DNA of 9,413 nucleotides from Anaerolineaceae bacterium 46_22 (GTDB lineage Bacteria; Chloroflexota; Anaerolineae; Anaerolineales; Anaerolineaceae). Where the stretch lies: positions 1 through 9,413 of the forward strand of contig LGHA01000039.1 of the NCBI GenBank assembly GCA_001508595.1. Direction: 5' to 3'. The notes under the pieces were generated by a model. The model was not told the DNA's origin and did no database searches. It worked only from the letters and a program-made list of their open reading frames with translations. Position 1 is the first letter of the stretch. Every line of letters begins with the position of its first letter. The position numbers and the translations under genes are program-made. Positions 1 to 7,883 of the stretch are shown here, piece after piece.

Positions 1-99
1 GGTGATCGCCGCTGTCAGCGTGGTCTTACCATGGTCAATATGTCCCATTGTTCCCACGTTGAGGTGCGGCTTTGAGCGATCAAATTTTTCCTTGGCCAT
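1..99 (-). CDS. tuf: Elongation factor Tu, N-terminal 33 codons (partial)
   Basis: EF-Tu carries aminoacyl-tRNA to the ribosomal A site in a GTP-dependent way. Only the first 33 residues are in the window; the gene continues past the left edge. The protein opens [20 protein letters not shown], followed by the P-loop GHIDHGKTT at residues 19-27, with K25 and T26 as the nucleotide phosphate and Mg ligands. The HIDHGKT form (His23) separates it from EF-G, which has HIDAGKT. The ATG start is at 99, and a GAGGAG ribosome-binding site lies at 111-116, about 11 nt upstream. It is the last visible gene of the str operon, 44 nt after fusA; I see no separate promoter in that gap, so co-transcription is likely. 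Identity is near certain. Whether the downstream part is intact cannot be judged. Confidence 0.97.
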   Translation of the reverse strand, partial: MAKEKFDRSKPHLNVGTMGHIDHGKTTLTAAIT

Positions 100-143
100 T
101 TTATAAATTACTCCTCAATCTAAAAATAATATCAAATAATCGT

Positions 144-2222
144 TTAGTATCCTGTTATTTTTTTCATAACAGCTTCTGAGACCGGTGCGTAATGCTTAAA
201 CTCCATAGTAAACACACCGCGTCCTTTTGTGGCAGAACGGAGTTCAGTTGCATAACCAAACATTTCTGCTAAAGGTACCTCCGCATGAACTGCCTGGGCA
301 TTACCAGGTCGCAAATCCATGCCTAACACATTCCCATGTCGGGAGCTGATCTGTCCCAGAACATCACCTGTGTGTTCTTCAGGTACAACAACCTCAACCT
401 TCATAATCGGTTCGAGTAATACAGGCTTTCCCTTTGGCACGCCTTCGCGAAACGCAAAAATGGCTGCCATTCGAAAAGCCATATCACTTGAATCGACCTC
501 GTGGTACGAACCATCAAGCAGTGTTACTTTCAGGTCCGTCATCGGGTAACCAGAAACAACGCCGCTTTCAACTGCTTCTTTGACACCCTTTTCAACAGCG
601 GGGATAAATTCTTGTGGAATGGATCCGCCGCGGATTTCTTCATCAAATACAAAACCCGACCCACTTTCAAGGGGCTCAATTCGCAAAACAACATGACCGT
701 ATTGCCCATGCCCACCCGTTTGTTTAACGAACTTGTATTCAGCTTCAGGGACGGTTCTTGTGATCGTCTCATGGTAAGCGACACGCGGGTTGCCAACATT
801 TGCCTGGACTTTAAACTCGCGCAGCATTCTGTCAACGAGTATATCCAGGTGAAGTTCACCCATACCTGAAATGATCGTTTGGCCAGTATCTTCATCCTGC
901 CGAACTTTAAACGTGGGGTCTTCTTCAGCCAGTTTCTGCAATGCAATGCCCATTTTATCCTGGTCAGCCAGTGTTTTGGGTTCAATCGCAACAGAGATAA
1001 CCGGTTCAGGAAAGCTGATGGTTTCAAGAATGATATGATTCGAAGGATCGCTTAAGGTGTCCCCAGTGTAGCTTTGCTTCAATCCCAAAATAGCGCCAAT
1101 ATCGCCAGGACCTAATTCATCCACATCTTCACGGTGGTCTGCATACATACGCAGCAAACGCCCAACACGCTCTTTTTTATCCTGTGAGGTGTTTTGATAG
1201 GTGGAGCCTTTTTTGATTTTGCCTGAATAAACCCGGATATAAGCTAAGCGACCAACATATGGATCGGTCACAATTTTAAAGACCAGTGCAGACATTGGTG
1301 CATCATCTTCCGGGGGCCGCGAGACTTCTTCATCCGTTGAAGGTTGAATGCCCACAACATGCGGTACGTCCAGCGGGGATGGTAAATAATCAATAACGGC
1401 ATCCAGCAAAGGCTGTACGCCTTTATTCTTTAAGGAAGAGCCGCAATACACTGGGTAAACCTTGTTTTCCAAGACTGCTTTTCGCAATACGGATTTCATT
1501 TCGTCCAGCGTGAGCGTCTTACCTTCAAGATATTTCATGGTTAAATCATCATCAAGCTCAGCAATGCGTTCAACAAGTTCAACGCGTCTTTCTTTGACAA
1601 TATCAACCAGGTTTTCCGGGATTTCACCATATCTCGGTTGGCTGCCTAACTCATCTTCAAAGAAGATTGCCTGTTCGGTCAGCAAATCGACCACACCGAC
1701 AAAGTCCTCTTCTCTTCCAATCGGAACCTGCATGCCCAAAGGATTTGCGCCAAGGCGATCCTCAATGGAAGCCAATGTGCGTTCGTAAGAAGCACCAACG
1801 CGATCCATTTTATTGGCAAAACAAATTCTTGGGACAGTATAACGATCAGCCTGCCGCCAGACGGTCTCACTCTGTGGTTCCACGCCCTGAACCGAATCAA
1901 AGACCACAACACCACCATCTAACACCCGCAAAGACCGCTGAACTTCAGCAGTGAAGTCAATGTGACCGGGGGTGTCAATAAGATTGATCTTATAGTCTTT
2001 CCAGAAGGTTGTTACAGCAGCAGAGACAATGGTGATCCCACGCTCGCGCTCCTGCTCCATCCAGTCGGTAACGGTTGTCCCATCGTCAACTGAACCCAAA
2101 CGATAAGTCTTGCCAGTGTAGAACAGAATCCGCTCAGTTGTCGTGGTTTTACCGGCATCAATATGCGCGATAATACCAATGTTGCGGTATCTTTCTAATG
2201 GATATTCTTGTACATCAGGCAT
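144..2222 (-). CDS. fusA: Elongation factor G
   Basis: EF-G is the ribosomal translocase; it also works with RRF in ribosome recycling. The 692-residue protein has the usual full length. The GTPase domain shows the P-loop AHIDAGKT at 19-26, switch I RGITI at 61-65, DTPGH at 83-87 (H87 is the GTPase histidine), NKMD at 137-140 and the G5-like GSSLKNKG at 261-268. Domain II follows near 310-400, then domain III with SGMGELHLD at 452-460. Domain IV carries the tip loop [10 protein letters not shown] at 571-580, with H574 at the position that enters the decoding site, and domain V ends the protein. The intact tip loop and its place beside tuf fit the canonical EF-G1 rather than a recycling-only or tetracycline-resistance paralogue. 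The ATG at 2222 is fixed by an in-frame TGA three codons upstream. Its ribosome-binding site is weak (GGATGA), so coupling to rpsG, 40 nt upstream, may help initiation. Confidence 0.98.
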   Translation of the reverse strand: MPDVQEYPLERYRNIGIIAHIDAGKTTTTERILFYTGKTYRLGSVDDGTTVTDWMEQERERGITIVSAAVTTFWKDYKINLIDTPGHIDFTAEVQRSLRVLDGGVVVFDSVQGVEPQSETVWRQADRYTVPRICFANKMDRVGASYERTLASIEDRLGANPLGMQVPIGREEDFVGVVDLLTEQAIFFEDELGSQPRYGEIPENLVDIVKERRVELVERIAELDDDLTMKYLEGKTLTLDEMKSVLRKAVLENKVYPVYCGSSLKNKGVQPLLDAVIDYLPSPLDVPHVVGIQPSTDEEVSRPPEDDAPMSALVFKIVTDPYVGRLAYIRVYSGKIKKGSTYQNTSQDKKERVGRLLRMYADHREDVDELGPGDIGAILGLKQSYTGDTLSDPSNHIILETISFPEPVISVAIEPKTLADQDKMGIALQKLAEEDPTFKVRQDEDTGQTIISGMGELHLDILVDRMLREFKVQANVGNPRVAYHETITRTVPEAEYKFVKQTGGHGQYGHVVLRIEPLESGSGFVFDEEIRGGSIPQEFIPAVEKGVKEAVESGVVSGYPMTDLKVTLLDGSYHEVDSSDMAFRMAAIFAFREGVPKGKPVLLEPIMKVEVVVPEEHTGDVLGQISSRHGNVLGMDLRPGNAQAVHAEVPLAEMFGYATELRSATKGRGVFTMEFKHYAPVSEAVMKKITGY

Positions 2223-2262
2223 GACTGTTCATCCAATCGGATTCAGTAAAATTACAAAGTTC

Positions 2263-2733
2263 TTAGAGGCGAAAATGGGAGAAAGCGCGGTTGGCTTCTG
2301 CCATACGGTGTGCTTCTTCCCGGCGGCGGTATGCTGCGCCGCTGTTCGTGGCAGCATCCATCAATTCATTCGCCAGCTTTTCCGCATAGGATTTACCCGG
2401 TCGTGCCCGTGAGGCTGTGATGATCCAACGCATCGCCAGAGTCTTCCGGCGGCTGGGTTCCACTTCCATTGGCACCTGGTAGGTCGCACCACCCACACGG
2501 CGTGGGCGTACTTCCATCAGCGGGGAGACGTTCTTCAGTGCTGCATCGAATGTCTCTATCGGGTCTTTACCAGTGCGCTCTTCAATCAAATCAAGGGCAC
2601 CATACATCAACCTCGTGGCTGTGCTCTTTTTACCTTTGATCATGATTCGATTGATCATCATCTGAACATCCAGATTCTTAAATCGAACATCAGGTGTGAC
2701 TTCTCGTTTTTCTGGTGTATATCTACGCGCCAT
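2263..2733 (-). CDS. rpsG: 30S ribosomal protein S7
   Basis: S7 is a primary binder of the 3' major domain of 16S rRNA; it starts assembly of the 30S head and contacts the E-site tRNA. The 156-residue length is normal. Recognisable blocks are the basic N terminus MARRYTPEKREV, INRIMIKGKKSTA at 28-40, the beta-hairpin region RPRRVGGATYQVPMEV at 76-91 that reaches the mRNA exit/E-site cleft, and AEKLANELMDAATNSGAA at 117-134. It ends in REEAHRMAEANRAFSHFRL, close to the family consensus. A strong AAGGAG lies at 2739-2744, 5 nt before the ATG at 2733. The gene sits between rpsL and fusA as in the classical str operon. In E. coli S7 represses translation from the rpsL-rpsG spacer; the structured spacer here (2765-2819) is a candidate for similar control. 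Confidence 0.98.
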   Translation of the reverse strand: MARRYTPEKREVTPDVRFKNLDVQMMINRIMIKGKKSTATRLMYGALDLIEERTGKDPIETFDAALKNVSPLMEVRPRRVGGATYQVPMEVEPSRRKTLAMRWIITASRARPGKSYAEKLANELMDAATNSGAAYRRREEAHRMAEANRAFSHFRL

Positions 2734-2744
2734 TCTTACTCCTT

Positions 2745-2819
2745 ACATAAAACAAAAATTAAAATAGGGCAAAGCATCTAAAGTATCCCCTATGAGACCG
2801 ATTAAAATGCTTCGCCCTA
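2745..2819 (-). promoter_or_regulatory. Hairpin plus T-rich tract between rpsL and rpsG (attenuator or S7 control site candidate)
   Basis: In the minus-strand transcript, 2807-2819 pairs with 2765-2777 to give a 13-bp stem. Twelve pairs are Watson-Crick and one is G-U; the same position would be an A-C mismatch on the plus strand, which suggests the minus-strand RNA is the functional one. The 29-nt loop can form a smaller five-pair hairpin closed by AUAG, using two or three wobble pairs. Directly after the stem comes TTTTAATTTTTGTTTT, as in an intrinsic terminator, and then the rpsG ribosome-binding site. The long loop makes it a poorer terminator than usual. It could act as a partial terminator, an RNA-processing site, or the target for S7 autoregulation known from this spacer in E. 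coli. The structure is seen; its role is inferred. Confidence 0.55.
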
Positions 2820-2838
2820 ACTTAAACGGACCAACTGG

Positions 2839-3255
2839 TTATTTCGGCTTTTTGGCGCCATATTTTGAGCGACCGCGTGAGCGATCCTCAACACCAGTTG
2901 AATCCAGTGTGCCTCGGACAATATGATAACGAACGCCAGGCAGGTCCTTAACACGTCCACCGCGCACGAGCACAACAGAGTGCTCCTGTAACTGGTGACC
3001 TTCGCCAGGAATATAAGCCGTAACTTCCATATGGTTCGTTAATCGCACACGGGCGATCTTCCGCAAAGCGGAGTTCGGTTTCTTAGGGGTCATTGTACGC
3101 ACGACCGTGCAAACACCGCGTTTCTGCGGCGCACCCTTAGGCTGGCGAATACGTTTCTGCTTTTGAGAATTATACGTATACTGCAGCGCAGGCGACTTGC
3201 TCTTGTTGCGTTTCGATTTTCGGCCTTTGCGTATCAATTGATTAATGGTTGGCAC
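2839..3255 (-). CDS. rpsL: 30S ribosomal protein S12
   Basis: S12 sits at the decoding centre of the 30S subunit and governs accuracy of tRNA selection. The 138-residue protein opens [15 protein letters not shown]. It has a basic loop near residues 25-43 that is longer than in E. coli, as in Bacillus-type S12. It then shows PQKRGVCT at 43-50, [11 protein letters not shown] at 56-66 and [13 protein letters not shown] at 99-111. The lysines of those last two motifs, where streptomycin-resistance changes map, are wild type, so streptomycin sensitivity at S12 is expected. D104 is the residue methylthiolated by RimO in bacteria that have it. The GTG start at 3255 is chosen because GGAGG lies 5 nt upstream (3261-3265) and the family begins exactly there. 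A longer reading from ATG at 3315 would add 20 residues with no ribosome-binding site. Residue 75 is His in TNHMEV, where Gly is common. Confidence 0.97.
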   Translation of the reverse strand: MPTINQLIRKGRKSKRNKSKSPALQYTYNSQKQKRIRQPKGAPQKRGVCTVVRTMTPKKPNSALRKIARVRLTNHMEVTAYIPGEGHQLQEHSVVLVRGGRVKDLPGVRYHIVRGTLDSTGVEDRSRGRSKYGAKKPK

Positions 3256-3343
3256 ATTTGCCTCCAAATCTAAAACTAAATAATGTCTTCTTCCAATAAT
3301 GGAGGCCATCATCATCTTTCAAGATGGCCTCACTGCTATCCAA
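3242..3343 (-). CDS. Possible 33-codon leader ORF overlapping the rpsL start
   Basis: An open frame of 33 codons starts with TTG at 3343, preceded by a perfect GGAGG at 3349-3353 with 5-nt spacing. It ends in a TAA at 3242-3244, inside rpsL, overlapping its first 14 nt in another frame. The peptide begins [19 protein letters not shown] and is otherwise unfamiliar. The frame covers the whole 9-bp hairpin at 3302-3331 and the rpsL ribosome-binding site, so a ribosome translating it would open both. It lies inside the presumed leader of the str-operon transcript. It may be a regulatory leader peptide or simply chance: the frame is short, the start is TTG, and I recognise no homologue. Confidence 0.25.
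   Translation of the reverse strand: MDSSEAILKDDDGLHYWKKTLFSFRFGGKCANH
3302..3331 (-). promoter_or_regulatory. Hairpin in the rpsL leader
   Basis: GAGGCCATC at 3302-3310 is perfectly inverted at 3323-3331, giving a 9-bp stem with a 12-nt loop. It lies 47 nt upstream of the rpsL GTG and about 60 nt after the predicted transcription start. No T-run follows it on either strand, so it is unlikely to be an intrinsic terminator. In the transcript it could be a protein-binding or RNA-stability element of the str-operon leader. The inverted repeat is plain in the sequence; the function is unknown. Confidence 0.45.
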
Positions 3344-3400
3344 TTTTTCCTCCAGGGTCTGGCCGGGATTTTAGGGCTAGCTTGAAGGTAACGAGGGATG

Positions 3401-3429
3401 ATTCTACCATGCACCTTCGGGGTCGTCAA
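3401..3429 (-). promoter_or_regulatory. Promoter of the rpsL-rpsG-fusA-tuf operon
   Basis: On the minus strand TTGACG (3424-3429) and TAGAAT (3401-3406) are separated by exactly 17 nt, a near-consensus housekeeping-sigma promoter. Transcription would start near 3394 and give a leader of about 139 nt before the rpsL GTG. The site lies wholly in the spacer after the rpoB stop, so the str operon can be expressed independently of rpoB. Read-through from rpoB is also possible, since no good terminator is visible between them. Confidence 0.75.
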
Positions 3430-3459
3430 GCAAATTTTCTTGAATCACTTTTCCCGAAG
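3415..3459 (-). repeat. Nested inverted repeat just after rpoB, overlapping the str -35 box
   Basis: CTTCGGG at 3415-3421 is inverted as CCCGAAG at 3453-3459 (7 bp). Inside it, TCAAG at 3426-3430 is inverted as CTTGA at 3439-3443 (5 bp). The structure begins 9 nt after the rpoB stop, and the inner arm includes the -35 bases of the downstream promoter. There is no U-tract, so it is not a standard terminator. It could protect the 3' end of the rpoB message or be a regulator site over the promoter; it may also be fortuitous. Confidence 0.3.
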
Positions 3460-3467
3460 TCGCTGCT

Positions 3468-6400
3468 TTAGATATCCCTCCCAATGCTGATCAGACCAGT
3501 GGGCGTGTTTGGTATTCGGGCTTTATCTTCGTCCTTTCCAAAGGTGTTGATATCGCCGTTTTCCAGAACAGCTTCAATTGCAAGACCCAAACTTTGCATC
3601 TCTTTTACCAGAACCTTGAAGGCTGCAGGAATACCCGGGTCTTCAATTGGTTCTCCTTTTACGATTGCCTCATAGGTGCTCACACGACCGGTAACATCAT
3701 CAGATTTCACAGTCAGCATCTCTTGTAATGTATAAGCAGCACCATATGCCTCAAGCGCCCAAACTTCCATCTCACCAAAGCGCTGTCCGCCAAATTGAGC
3801 TTTGCCGCCCAGCGGCTGCTGAGTCACAAGGCTGTATGGGCCGGTTGAACGGGCGTGCACTTTGTCTTCAACTAGGTGGTGCAGTTTGAGTACTGTCATC
3901 AAACCTACAGTGACGGGATGGTCATAATATTCACCGGTCATGCCGTCACGCAATTTTTGTTTACCAAGGGTTGGCATGGGGCGATCAACTTCCTTCATCA
4001 CCTCACGTGCCTTTACCTTTACTTCTTCTTCGCCCAGGTTTTCATCAACCTCATAGCCGTAGGATTTTATCCACAGCTGAAGACAAGCATTAATCGCTGC
4101 AGTATCCTGGTCATCACGCTCTAACAAAGAGACTTCATCCGTTTCAAAGAAAGTGATCTTCTCAGGATCATAACCTTCGTCACGGAGCCATTCCTTCAGT
4201 GTCACACGGCGAGCATAATCACGGTTCGCACTGAAATCATAGACATCATAACCGCGATCGCCCAACCATTCTTCAAGGTAAAGCAATCGAACTTCATCAT
4301 CATCCTGGATCGCATCCGGGTCATATTCTTGCTGTTTCAACCAATCCCAGGCTTTTTCACCTGTGACTTCCCAAGCCCTGTCGATCATCCAGGCACGGGC
4401 TAACTCAGCTTCAATTTCATATTCCGTTGCACCATCAAAGACGGGGGTTAGGGCTCTGAAAGCAAGCCGTTCTGCAGCCCAGCCAAGGTGAACTTCAAGC
4501 AGCTGTCCAAGGTTCATACGTCCAGGCACGCTCAAAGGATTCAAGATGATCTCGATCGGTCGTCCATTTTCAAGGAATGGCATATCTTCAACTGGAACCA
4601 CCATTGAGATAACGCCTTTGTTCCCGTGCCGCCCAGCCATCTTGTCACCTTCAGTAACCTTACGCCTTTGGGCAACGGATACACGGACCATCATATCCAC
4701 GCCAGCTTTGAGATCGGAGTTCTCTTCACGAGTGAAAACCTTTACATCAACAACCGTACCCTTTTCACCATGGGGCATTCGCAAGGATGTATCTTTGACA
4801 TCACGTGACTTTTCACCGAAGATTGCCCTGAGCAATCGTTCTTCAGGGGTCAACTCTTTTTCACCCTTTGGCGTGATTTTGCCAACCAGGATATCATTGG
4901 GGCCAACTTCTGCACCAATCCGGATAATGCCATGTTCATCGAGGTTGCGAATGGTCTCCTCGCCAACATTGGGTATATCCCGGGTGATCTCCTCGGGGCC
5001 AAGTTTGGTATCGCGTGCTTCCACTTCGTGTTTTTCAATATGAACAGAGGTATAGCGATCTTCCTGAACCAATTTCTCAGAAATCAGGATCGCATCCTCA
5101 AAGTTGCCGCCTTCCCATGAGACAAAAGCGATCAAGACATTTTGCCCAAGGGCTAAATTGCCATCAACTGATGACGATGAATCGCCAATGATCTGACCCT
5201 TCTTTATCCTTTGGCCTTTGATAACCGCTGGACGCTGATCAATACAGGTTGATTGGTTCGAACGGCGATACTTCTGTAAGGTATAAATGCGGATGTTGCC
5301 GTTGCTCTCTCGAACTTTGATCACCCGCCCAGTCACAGAAACAACTTCGCCGTCTTCCTCAGCAACAACAAGCTGACCTGAGTCAATTGCAGAATACGCT
5401 TCCATACCCGTAGAAACAATCGGGATTTCGGGTCGCACCAGCGGAACAGCTTGCGCCATCATGTTGGAACCCATCAAAGCCCGGTTCGCATCATCATGCT
5501 CAAGGAATGGGATCAATGCAGCACTGACACCTACAATCTGCTGTGGTGCTACATCCATGTAGTCAATCTCTTCAGGGTTGCTGATTTTGAACCCGGAGTG
5601 ATAGCGGCAGGAAACACGTCGCATGAACTCATTATGTTCATTCAATGGCGCATTTGCCTGGGCAATCACAAATTTGTCTTCGCGGTCTGCGGACAAATAT
5701 TGATAATCATCTGTCACAAAAGGCGTCACCAAAATCCTGTCGCGTTCCAGCTTTGACAGTTTCTTAGCCAGCGCTTCTGTTATTCTTTCACCCTTCTCTG
5801 CAATCACTTCGTCAGTTTCAGGATCTTTGATATCTTCCCGCAATTCACGACCGACGAGTTCATCCGAGGGCTTGAGGGATTTAAGAACTCTGCGATAGGG
5901 TGTTTCAATAAAGCCGTATTCATTCACCGTGGCATACGTTGCCATACGCCCAATCAAACCAATGTTTGGACCTTCTGGTGTCTCAATTGGGCAAATACGT
6001 CCGTAGTGCGTATGGTGAACGTCACGAACGTCAAACCCAGCGCGTTCACGGCGCAAGCCACCCGGACCTAAAGCTGACAGCGTTCGTTTATGCCGAAGCT
6101 CAGACAGCGGGTTTGTCTCTTCCATGAATTGAGATAACTGGCTGGACCCAAAGAACTCGCGCAGTGATGCCACAACAGGACGAATATTCACCAAACTGGT
6201 TGGTGAAACCTGATCCTGATCGCGAATTGACATACGCTCACGGATGACACGTTCCATCCGGCGCAAGCCAACACGTAATTTATTCTGGATGAGCTCGCCA
6301 ACGGTTTTTACACGGCGATTGCCAAGATGATCGATATCATCCCCGCGTTCAACGCCGTTATTGATCTCAATCATTCGGCGAACAAGCAGAACGATATCAG

Positions 6401-7373
6401 ACTTCGTAATTGTACGGTGGCTGATCGGGATTTCCTGATCCAGTTTTTGATTTAATTTATAACGCCCGACCCTTTCAAGATCATAACGTCGATAGTCAAA
6501 AAGTTGCTCCTCAAGGAAGTCTTTTGCGTTTTCTAAGGTTGGCGGATCGCCAGGGCGCAGGCGCTTGAAGAACTCAATCAAAGCTGCCTGTGCAACTGTC
6601 TTCCCATCAGACAGGTCCCACTCAGGTTCCTGGTTGATGGATGAGGCGATGAAGGGTCGATCTGGATTGTTATCGACATCCTCAAATAATGCCATCAATT
6701 CTTCATCAGAGCCAGTTTTGATTGGGCTGTCTTCCATTGGGATACCGTCATCAACTTCAGCCAGGGCACGTAAGAACACCGTGATCGGTGTGGTTCGGCG
6801 TCGGTTAAATTTGATGATGATGTAATCATGCTTGCGAGTTTCAAACTCCATCCATGCGCCCCGGTCAGGGATCATCTTCGCTGTTGAAAGATAGCGCCCG
6901 GTTGCCCGATCAAGCTCTCGTTCAAAATACACACCAGGAGAGCGGATCAACTGGTTGACCACAACACGCTCGGTGCCATTAATAATGAAGGTGCCCTTGG
7001 GGGTCATCTCAGGGAAATCGCCCATGAACAGGTCTTGTTTGATCGGCTCAGGGACTTCTTTTCCTTTTAATAACACGGTCACATATAAAGGTGACGCGTA
7101 AGTTAAATCGCGCTCAAGGCATTCCTCAATGGTATTCTTGGGTTCTTCGTACCAGTACTTAAGATCCCACTCTTTAGAAAAGTCATCACCTGTGGGGAAA
7201 TAAAGCTGCATTCCCTTGTTATATGATTCAATCGGGGAAACTTCTGCAAATAAACTATGAAATCCTTCTCGCTTAAGCCGCTCAAAGGAATCCATTTGGA
7301 CTTGTATTAATTTCGGTAAGTCTAATCCAACCGGAATACGTCTGTATGATTTGACGGGCAATAAATCTGCCAT
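3468..7373 (-). CDS. rpoB: DNA-directed RNA polymerase subunit beta
   Basis: The beta subunit forms half of the RNA polymerase active cleft and the rifampicin pocket. The protein is 1301 residues. The protrusion and lobe lie in the first 400 residues or so, and rifampicin cluster I at about 409-445. [15 protein letters not shown] at 752-766 holds E759 and D760 (E. coli E813/D814). [12 protein letters not shown] at 909-920 holds the active-site lysines K911 and K919 (E. coli K1065/K1073). [19 protein letters not shown] follows at 1173-1191, with the C-terminal clamp segment after it. Between PVFDGA (977-982) and GMTGEYY (1144-1150) lie 161 residues where typical beta subunits have about two dozen; this insertion carries imperfect repeats. 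The rifampicin pocket has non-standard residues at 418, 427 and 431. AGGAGA at 7379-7384 supports the ATG at 7373. rpoC does not follow; rpsL does. The frame is intact, with all catalytic motifs present. Confidence 0.98.
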   Translation of the reverse strand: MADLLPVKSYRRIPVGLDLPKLIQVQMDSFERLKREGFHSLFAEVSPIESYNKGMQLYFPTGDDFSKEWDLKYWYEEPKNTIEECLERDLTYASPLYVTVLLKGKEVPEPIKQDLFMGDFPEMTPKGTFIINGTERVVVNQLIRSPGVYFERELDRATGRYLSTAKMIPDRGAWMEFETRKHDYIIIKFNRRRTTPITVFLRALAEVDDGIPMEDSPIKTGSDEELMALFEDVDNNPDRPFIASSINQEPEWDLSDGKTVAQAALIEFFKRLRPGDPPTLENAKDFLEEQLFDYRRYDLERVGRYKLNQKLDQEIPISHRTITKSDIVLLVRRMIEINNGVERGDDIDHLGNRRVKTVGELIQNKLRVGLRRMERVIRERMSIRDQDQVSPTSLVNIRPVVASLREFFGSSQLSQFMEETNPLSELRHKRTLSALGPGGLRRERAGFDVRDVHHTHYGRICPIETPEGPNIGLIGRMATYATVNEYGFIETPYRRVLKSLKPSDELVGRELREDIKDPETDEVIAEKGERITEALAKKLSKLERDRILVTPFVTDDYQYLSADREDKFVIAQANAPLNEHNEFMRRVSCRYHSGFKISNPEEIDYMDVAPQQIVGVSAALIPFLEHDDANRALMGSNMMAQAVPLVRPEIPIVSTGMEAYSAIDSGQLVVAEEDGEVVSVTGRVIKVRESNGNIRIYTLQKYRRSNQSTCIDQRPAVIKGQRIKKGQIIGDSSSSVDGNLALGQNVLIAFVSWEGGNFEDAILISEKLVQEDRYTSVHIEKHEVEARDTKLGPEEITRDIPNVGEETIRNLDEHGIIRIGAEVGPNDILVGKITPKGEKELTPEERLLRAIFGEKSRDVKDTSLRMPHGEKGTVVDVKVFTREENSDLKAGVDMMVRVSVAQRRKVTEGDKMAGRHGNKGVISMVVPVEDMPFLENGRPIEIILNPLSVPGRMNLGQLLEVHLGWAAERLAFRALTPVFDGATEYEIEAELARAWMIDRAWEVTGEKAWDWLKQQEYDPDAIQDDDEVRLLYLEEWLGDRGYDVYDFSANRDYARRVTLKEWLRDEGYDPEKITFFETDEVSLLERDDQDTAAINACLQLWIKSYGYEVDENLGEEEVKVKAREVMKEVDRPMPTLGKQKLRDGMTGEYYDHPVTVGLMTVLKLHHLVEDKVHARSTGPYSLVTQQPLGGKAQFGGQRFGEMEVWALEAYGAAYTLQEMLTVKSDDVTGRVSTYEAIVKGEPIEDPGIPAAFKVLVKEMQSLGLAIEAVLENGDINTFGKDEDKARIPNTPTGLISIGRDI
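4008..4352 (-). repeat. Four imperfect W-L...G-Y-D repeats encoded within the rpoB insertion
   Basis: Residues 1008-1122 of RpoB contain four related segments: [15 protein letters not shown] (from 1008), [16 protein letters not shown] (from 1032), [16 protein letters not shown] (from 1058) and [15 protein letters not shown] (from 1097). Each has a Trp, then an aliphatic residue, then about four residues, then Tyr-Asp or Tyr-Glu, followed by an acidic stretch. The Trp positions are 1011, 1036, 1062 and 1101, so the period is about 25-26 residues for the first three and longer for the last. The region is strongly acidic and likely forms short helical hairpins on the polymerase surface. I do not recognise the repeat as a named domain. 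Confidence 0.7.
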
Positions 7374-7462
7374 TAAACTCTCCTGGGAAACTATGGTTGC
7401 CGGGATTTCGATATAAAAAATATCTGTTTAAATAGATTAATCAGCGCAAAGCGCAAGTTATC

Positions 7463-7491
7463 ATTATAGCAAAATGAAACACAATAGTCAA
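7463..7491 (-). promoter_or_regulatory. Consensus promoter of rpoB
   Basis: On the minus strand TTGACT (7486-7491) and a perfect TATAAT (7463-7468) are 17 nt apart, essentially the ideal housekeeping-sigma promoter. Transcription would begin near 7456, leaving a leader of about 83 nt before the rpoB ATG. Such strength fits a gene that is no longer led by the rplJL promoter. The deoD gene upstream points the same way but ends about 390 nt before this promoter, so rpoB is probably transcribed mainly from here. Confidence 0.82.
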
Positions 7492-7721
7492 GCAAAGTTG
7501 GATTTTTTCTGTTATGAATCTTGATTATTCAAACTCCCTCTCAAAGCAGATAATTTCACAATTTGATTTTAACTAAAAATCCCGTTTCTAAAGCTTGGGT
7601 ATTCTACCCCATTTATCGAATAAATGCATTGGTTTATTGATTAACATTTCAGCCGTGTAAACTTATTTTTCAAAAACTGCTTCGTTAAATTTAAAGATAT
7701 CGGAAAAGGCATGAAACTTTG

Positions 7722-7751
7722 GGATTGCAAGCTTCTTTATACGTGCAATCC
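7722..7751. repeat. 8-bp inverted repeat downstream of deoD
   Basis: GGATTGCA at 7722-7729 is perfectly inverted as TGCAATCC at 7744-7751, with a 14-nt loop. No T-run follows on either strand. It may be a regulator site or an RNA 3'-end structure; nothing else identifies it. Confidence 0.3.
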
Positions 7752-7783
7752 ATTACAAGCTGAACTTCACTTATAAACGAACG

Positions 7784-7805
7784 GCATACTTTTGTGAAAA
7801 GTAGC
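7784..7805 (-). terminator. Weak hairpin downstream of deoD, possible terminator
   Basis: TACTTTT at 7787-7793 and AAAAGTA at 7797-7803 form a 7-bp stem with a 3-nt loop. Two more G-C pairs form beyond a single bulged base (7784-7785 with 7804-7805). It lies about 80 nt beyond the deoD stop on the transcribed strand. Only a broken T-rich stretch follows, so termination here would be inefficient if it occurs at all. Confidence 0.3.
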
Positions 7806-7883
7806 AGATTTATCCTTCAGCCCGGACACAAGCCTTTAATGAATCCGAAATCGCCTCTGCAGACTTTGCCGTAAGCTGGGATG

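Larger units (their letters stand above)
7374..7883. other. 510-nt AT-rich spacer between deoD and rpoB
   Basis: No gene is supported here on either strand. The rpoB-proximal part holds the promoter at 7463-7491 and an 83-nt leader with only weak hairpins, such as GCGC-TTT-GCGC just after the start site. The rest (7500-7883) is AT-rich and has scattered short inverted repeats: GGGTA/TACCC at 7597-7609, ATTTAT/ATAAAT at 7611-7625, GGATTGCA/TGCAATCC at 7722-7751, and the hairpin at 7784-7805. None is a convincing terminator. rplJ and rplL, which precede rpoB in many bacteria, are absent. Confidence 0.6.

Noticed and set aside
319..869. Plus-strand frames opposite fusA
   Set aside because: They are shadows of the conserved EF-G reading frame and have no ribosome-binding sites or family motifs.
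3256..3315. N-terminal extension of S12 beginning [13 protein letters not shown]
   Set aside because: No ribosome-binding site precedes the ATG at 3315, the extension lies across the leader hairpin, and the family starts at the GTG at 3255 with a perfect GGAGG.
4546..5043. 165-codon plus-strand frame opposite rpoB
   Set aside because: Serine- and isoleucine-rich antisense shadow of a highly conserved rpoB region; no independent support.
7591..7625. Short AT-rich inverted repeats as a deoD terminator
   Set aside because: The stems are 5-6 bp, mostly A-T, have no T-run in the transcribed direction, and lie about 260 nt or more from deoD.
7500..7883. Search for tRNA, small ORFs or a second rpoB promoter in the long spacer
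   Set aside because: No cloverleaf, no frame with a ribosome-binding site, and no -35/-10 pair of acceptable spacing was found.
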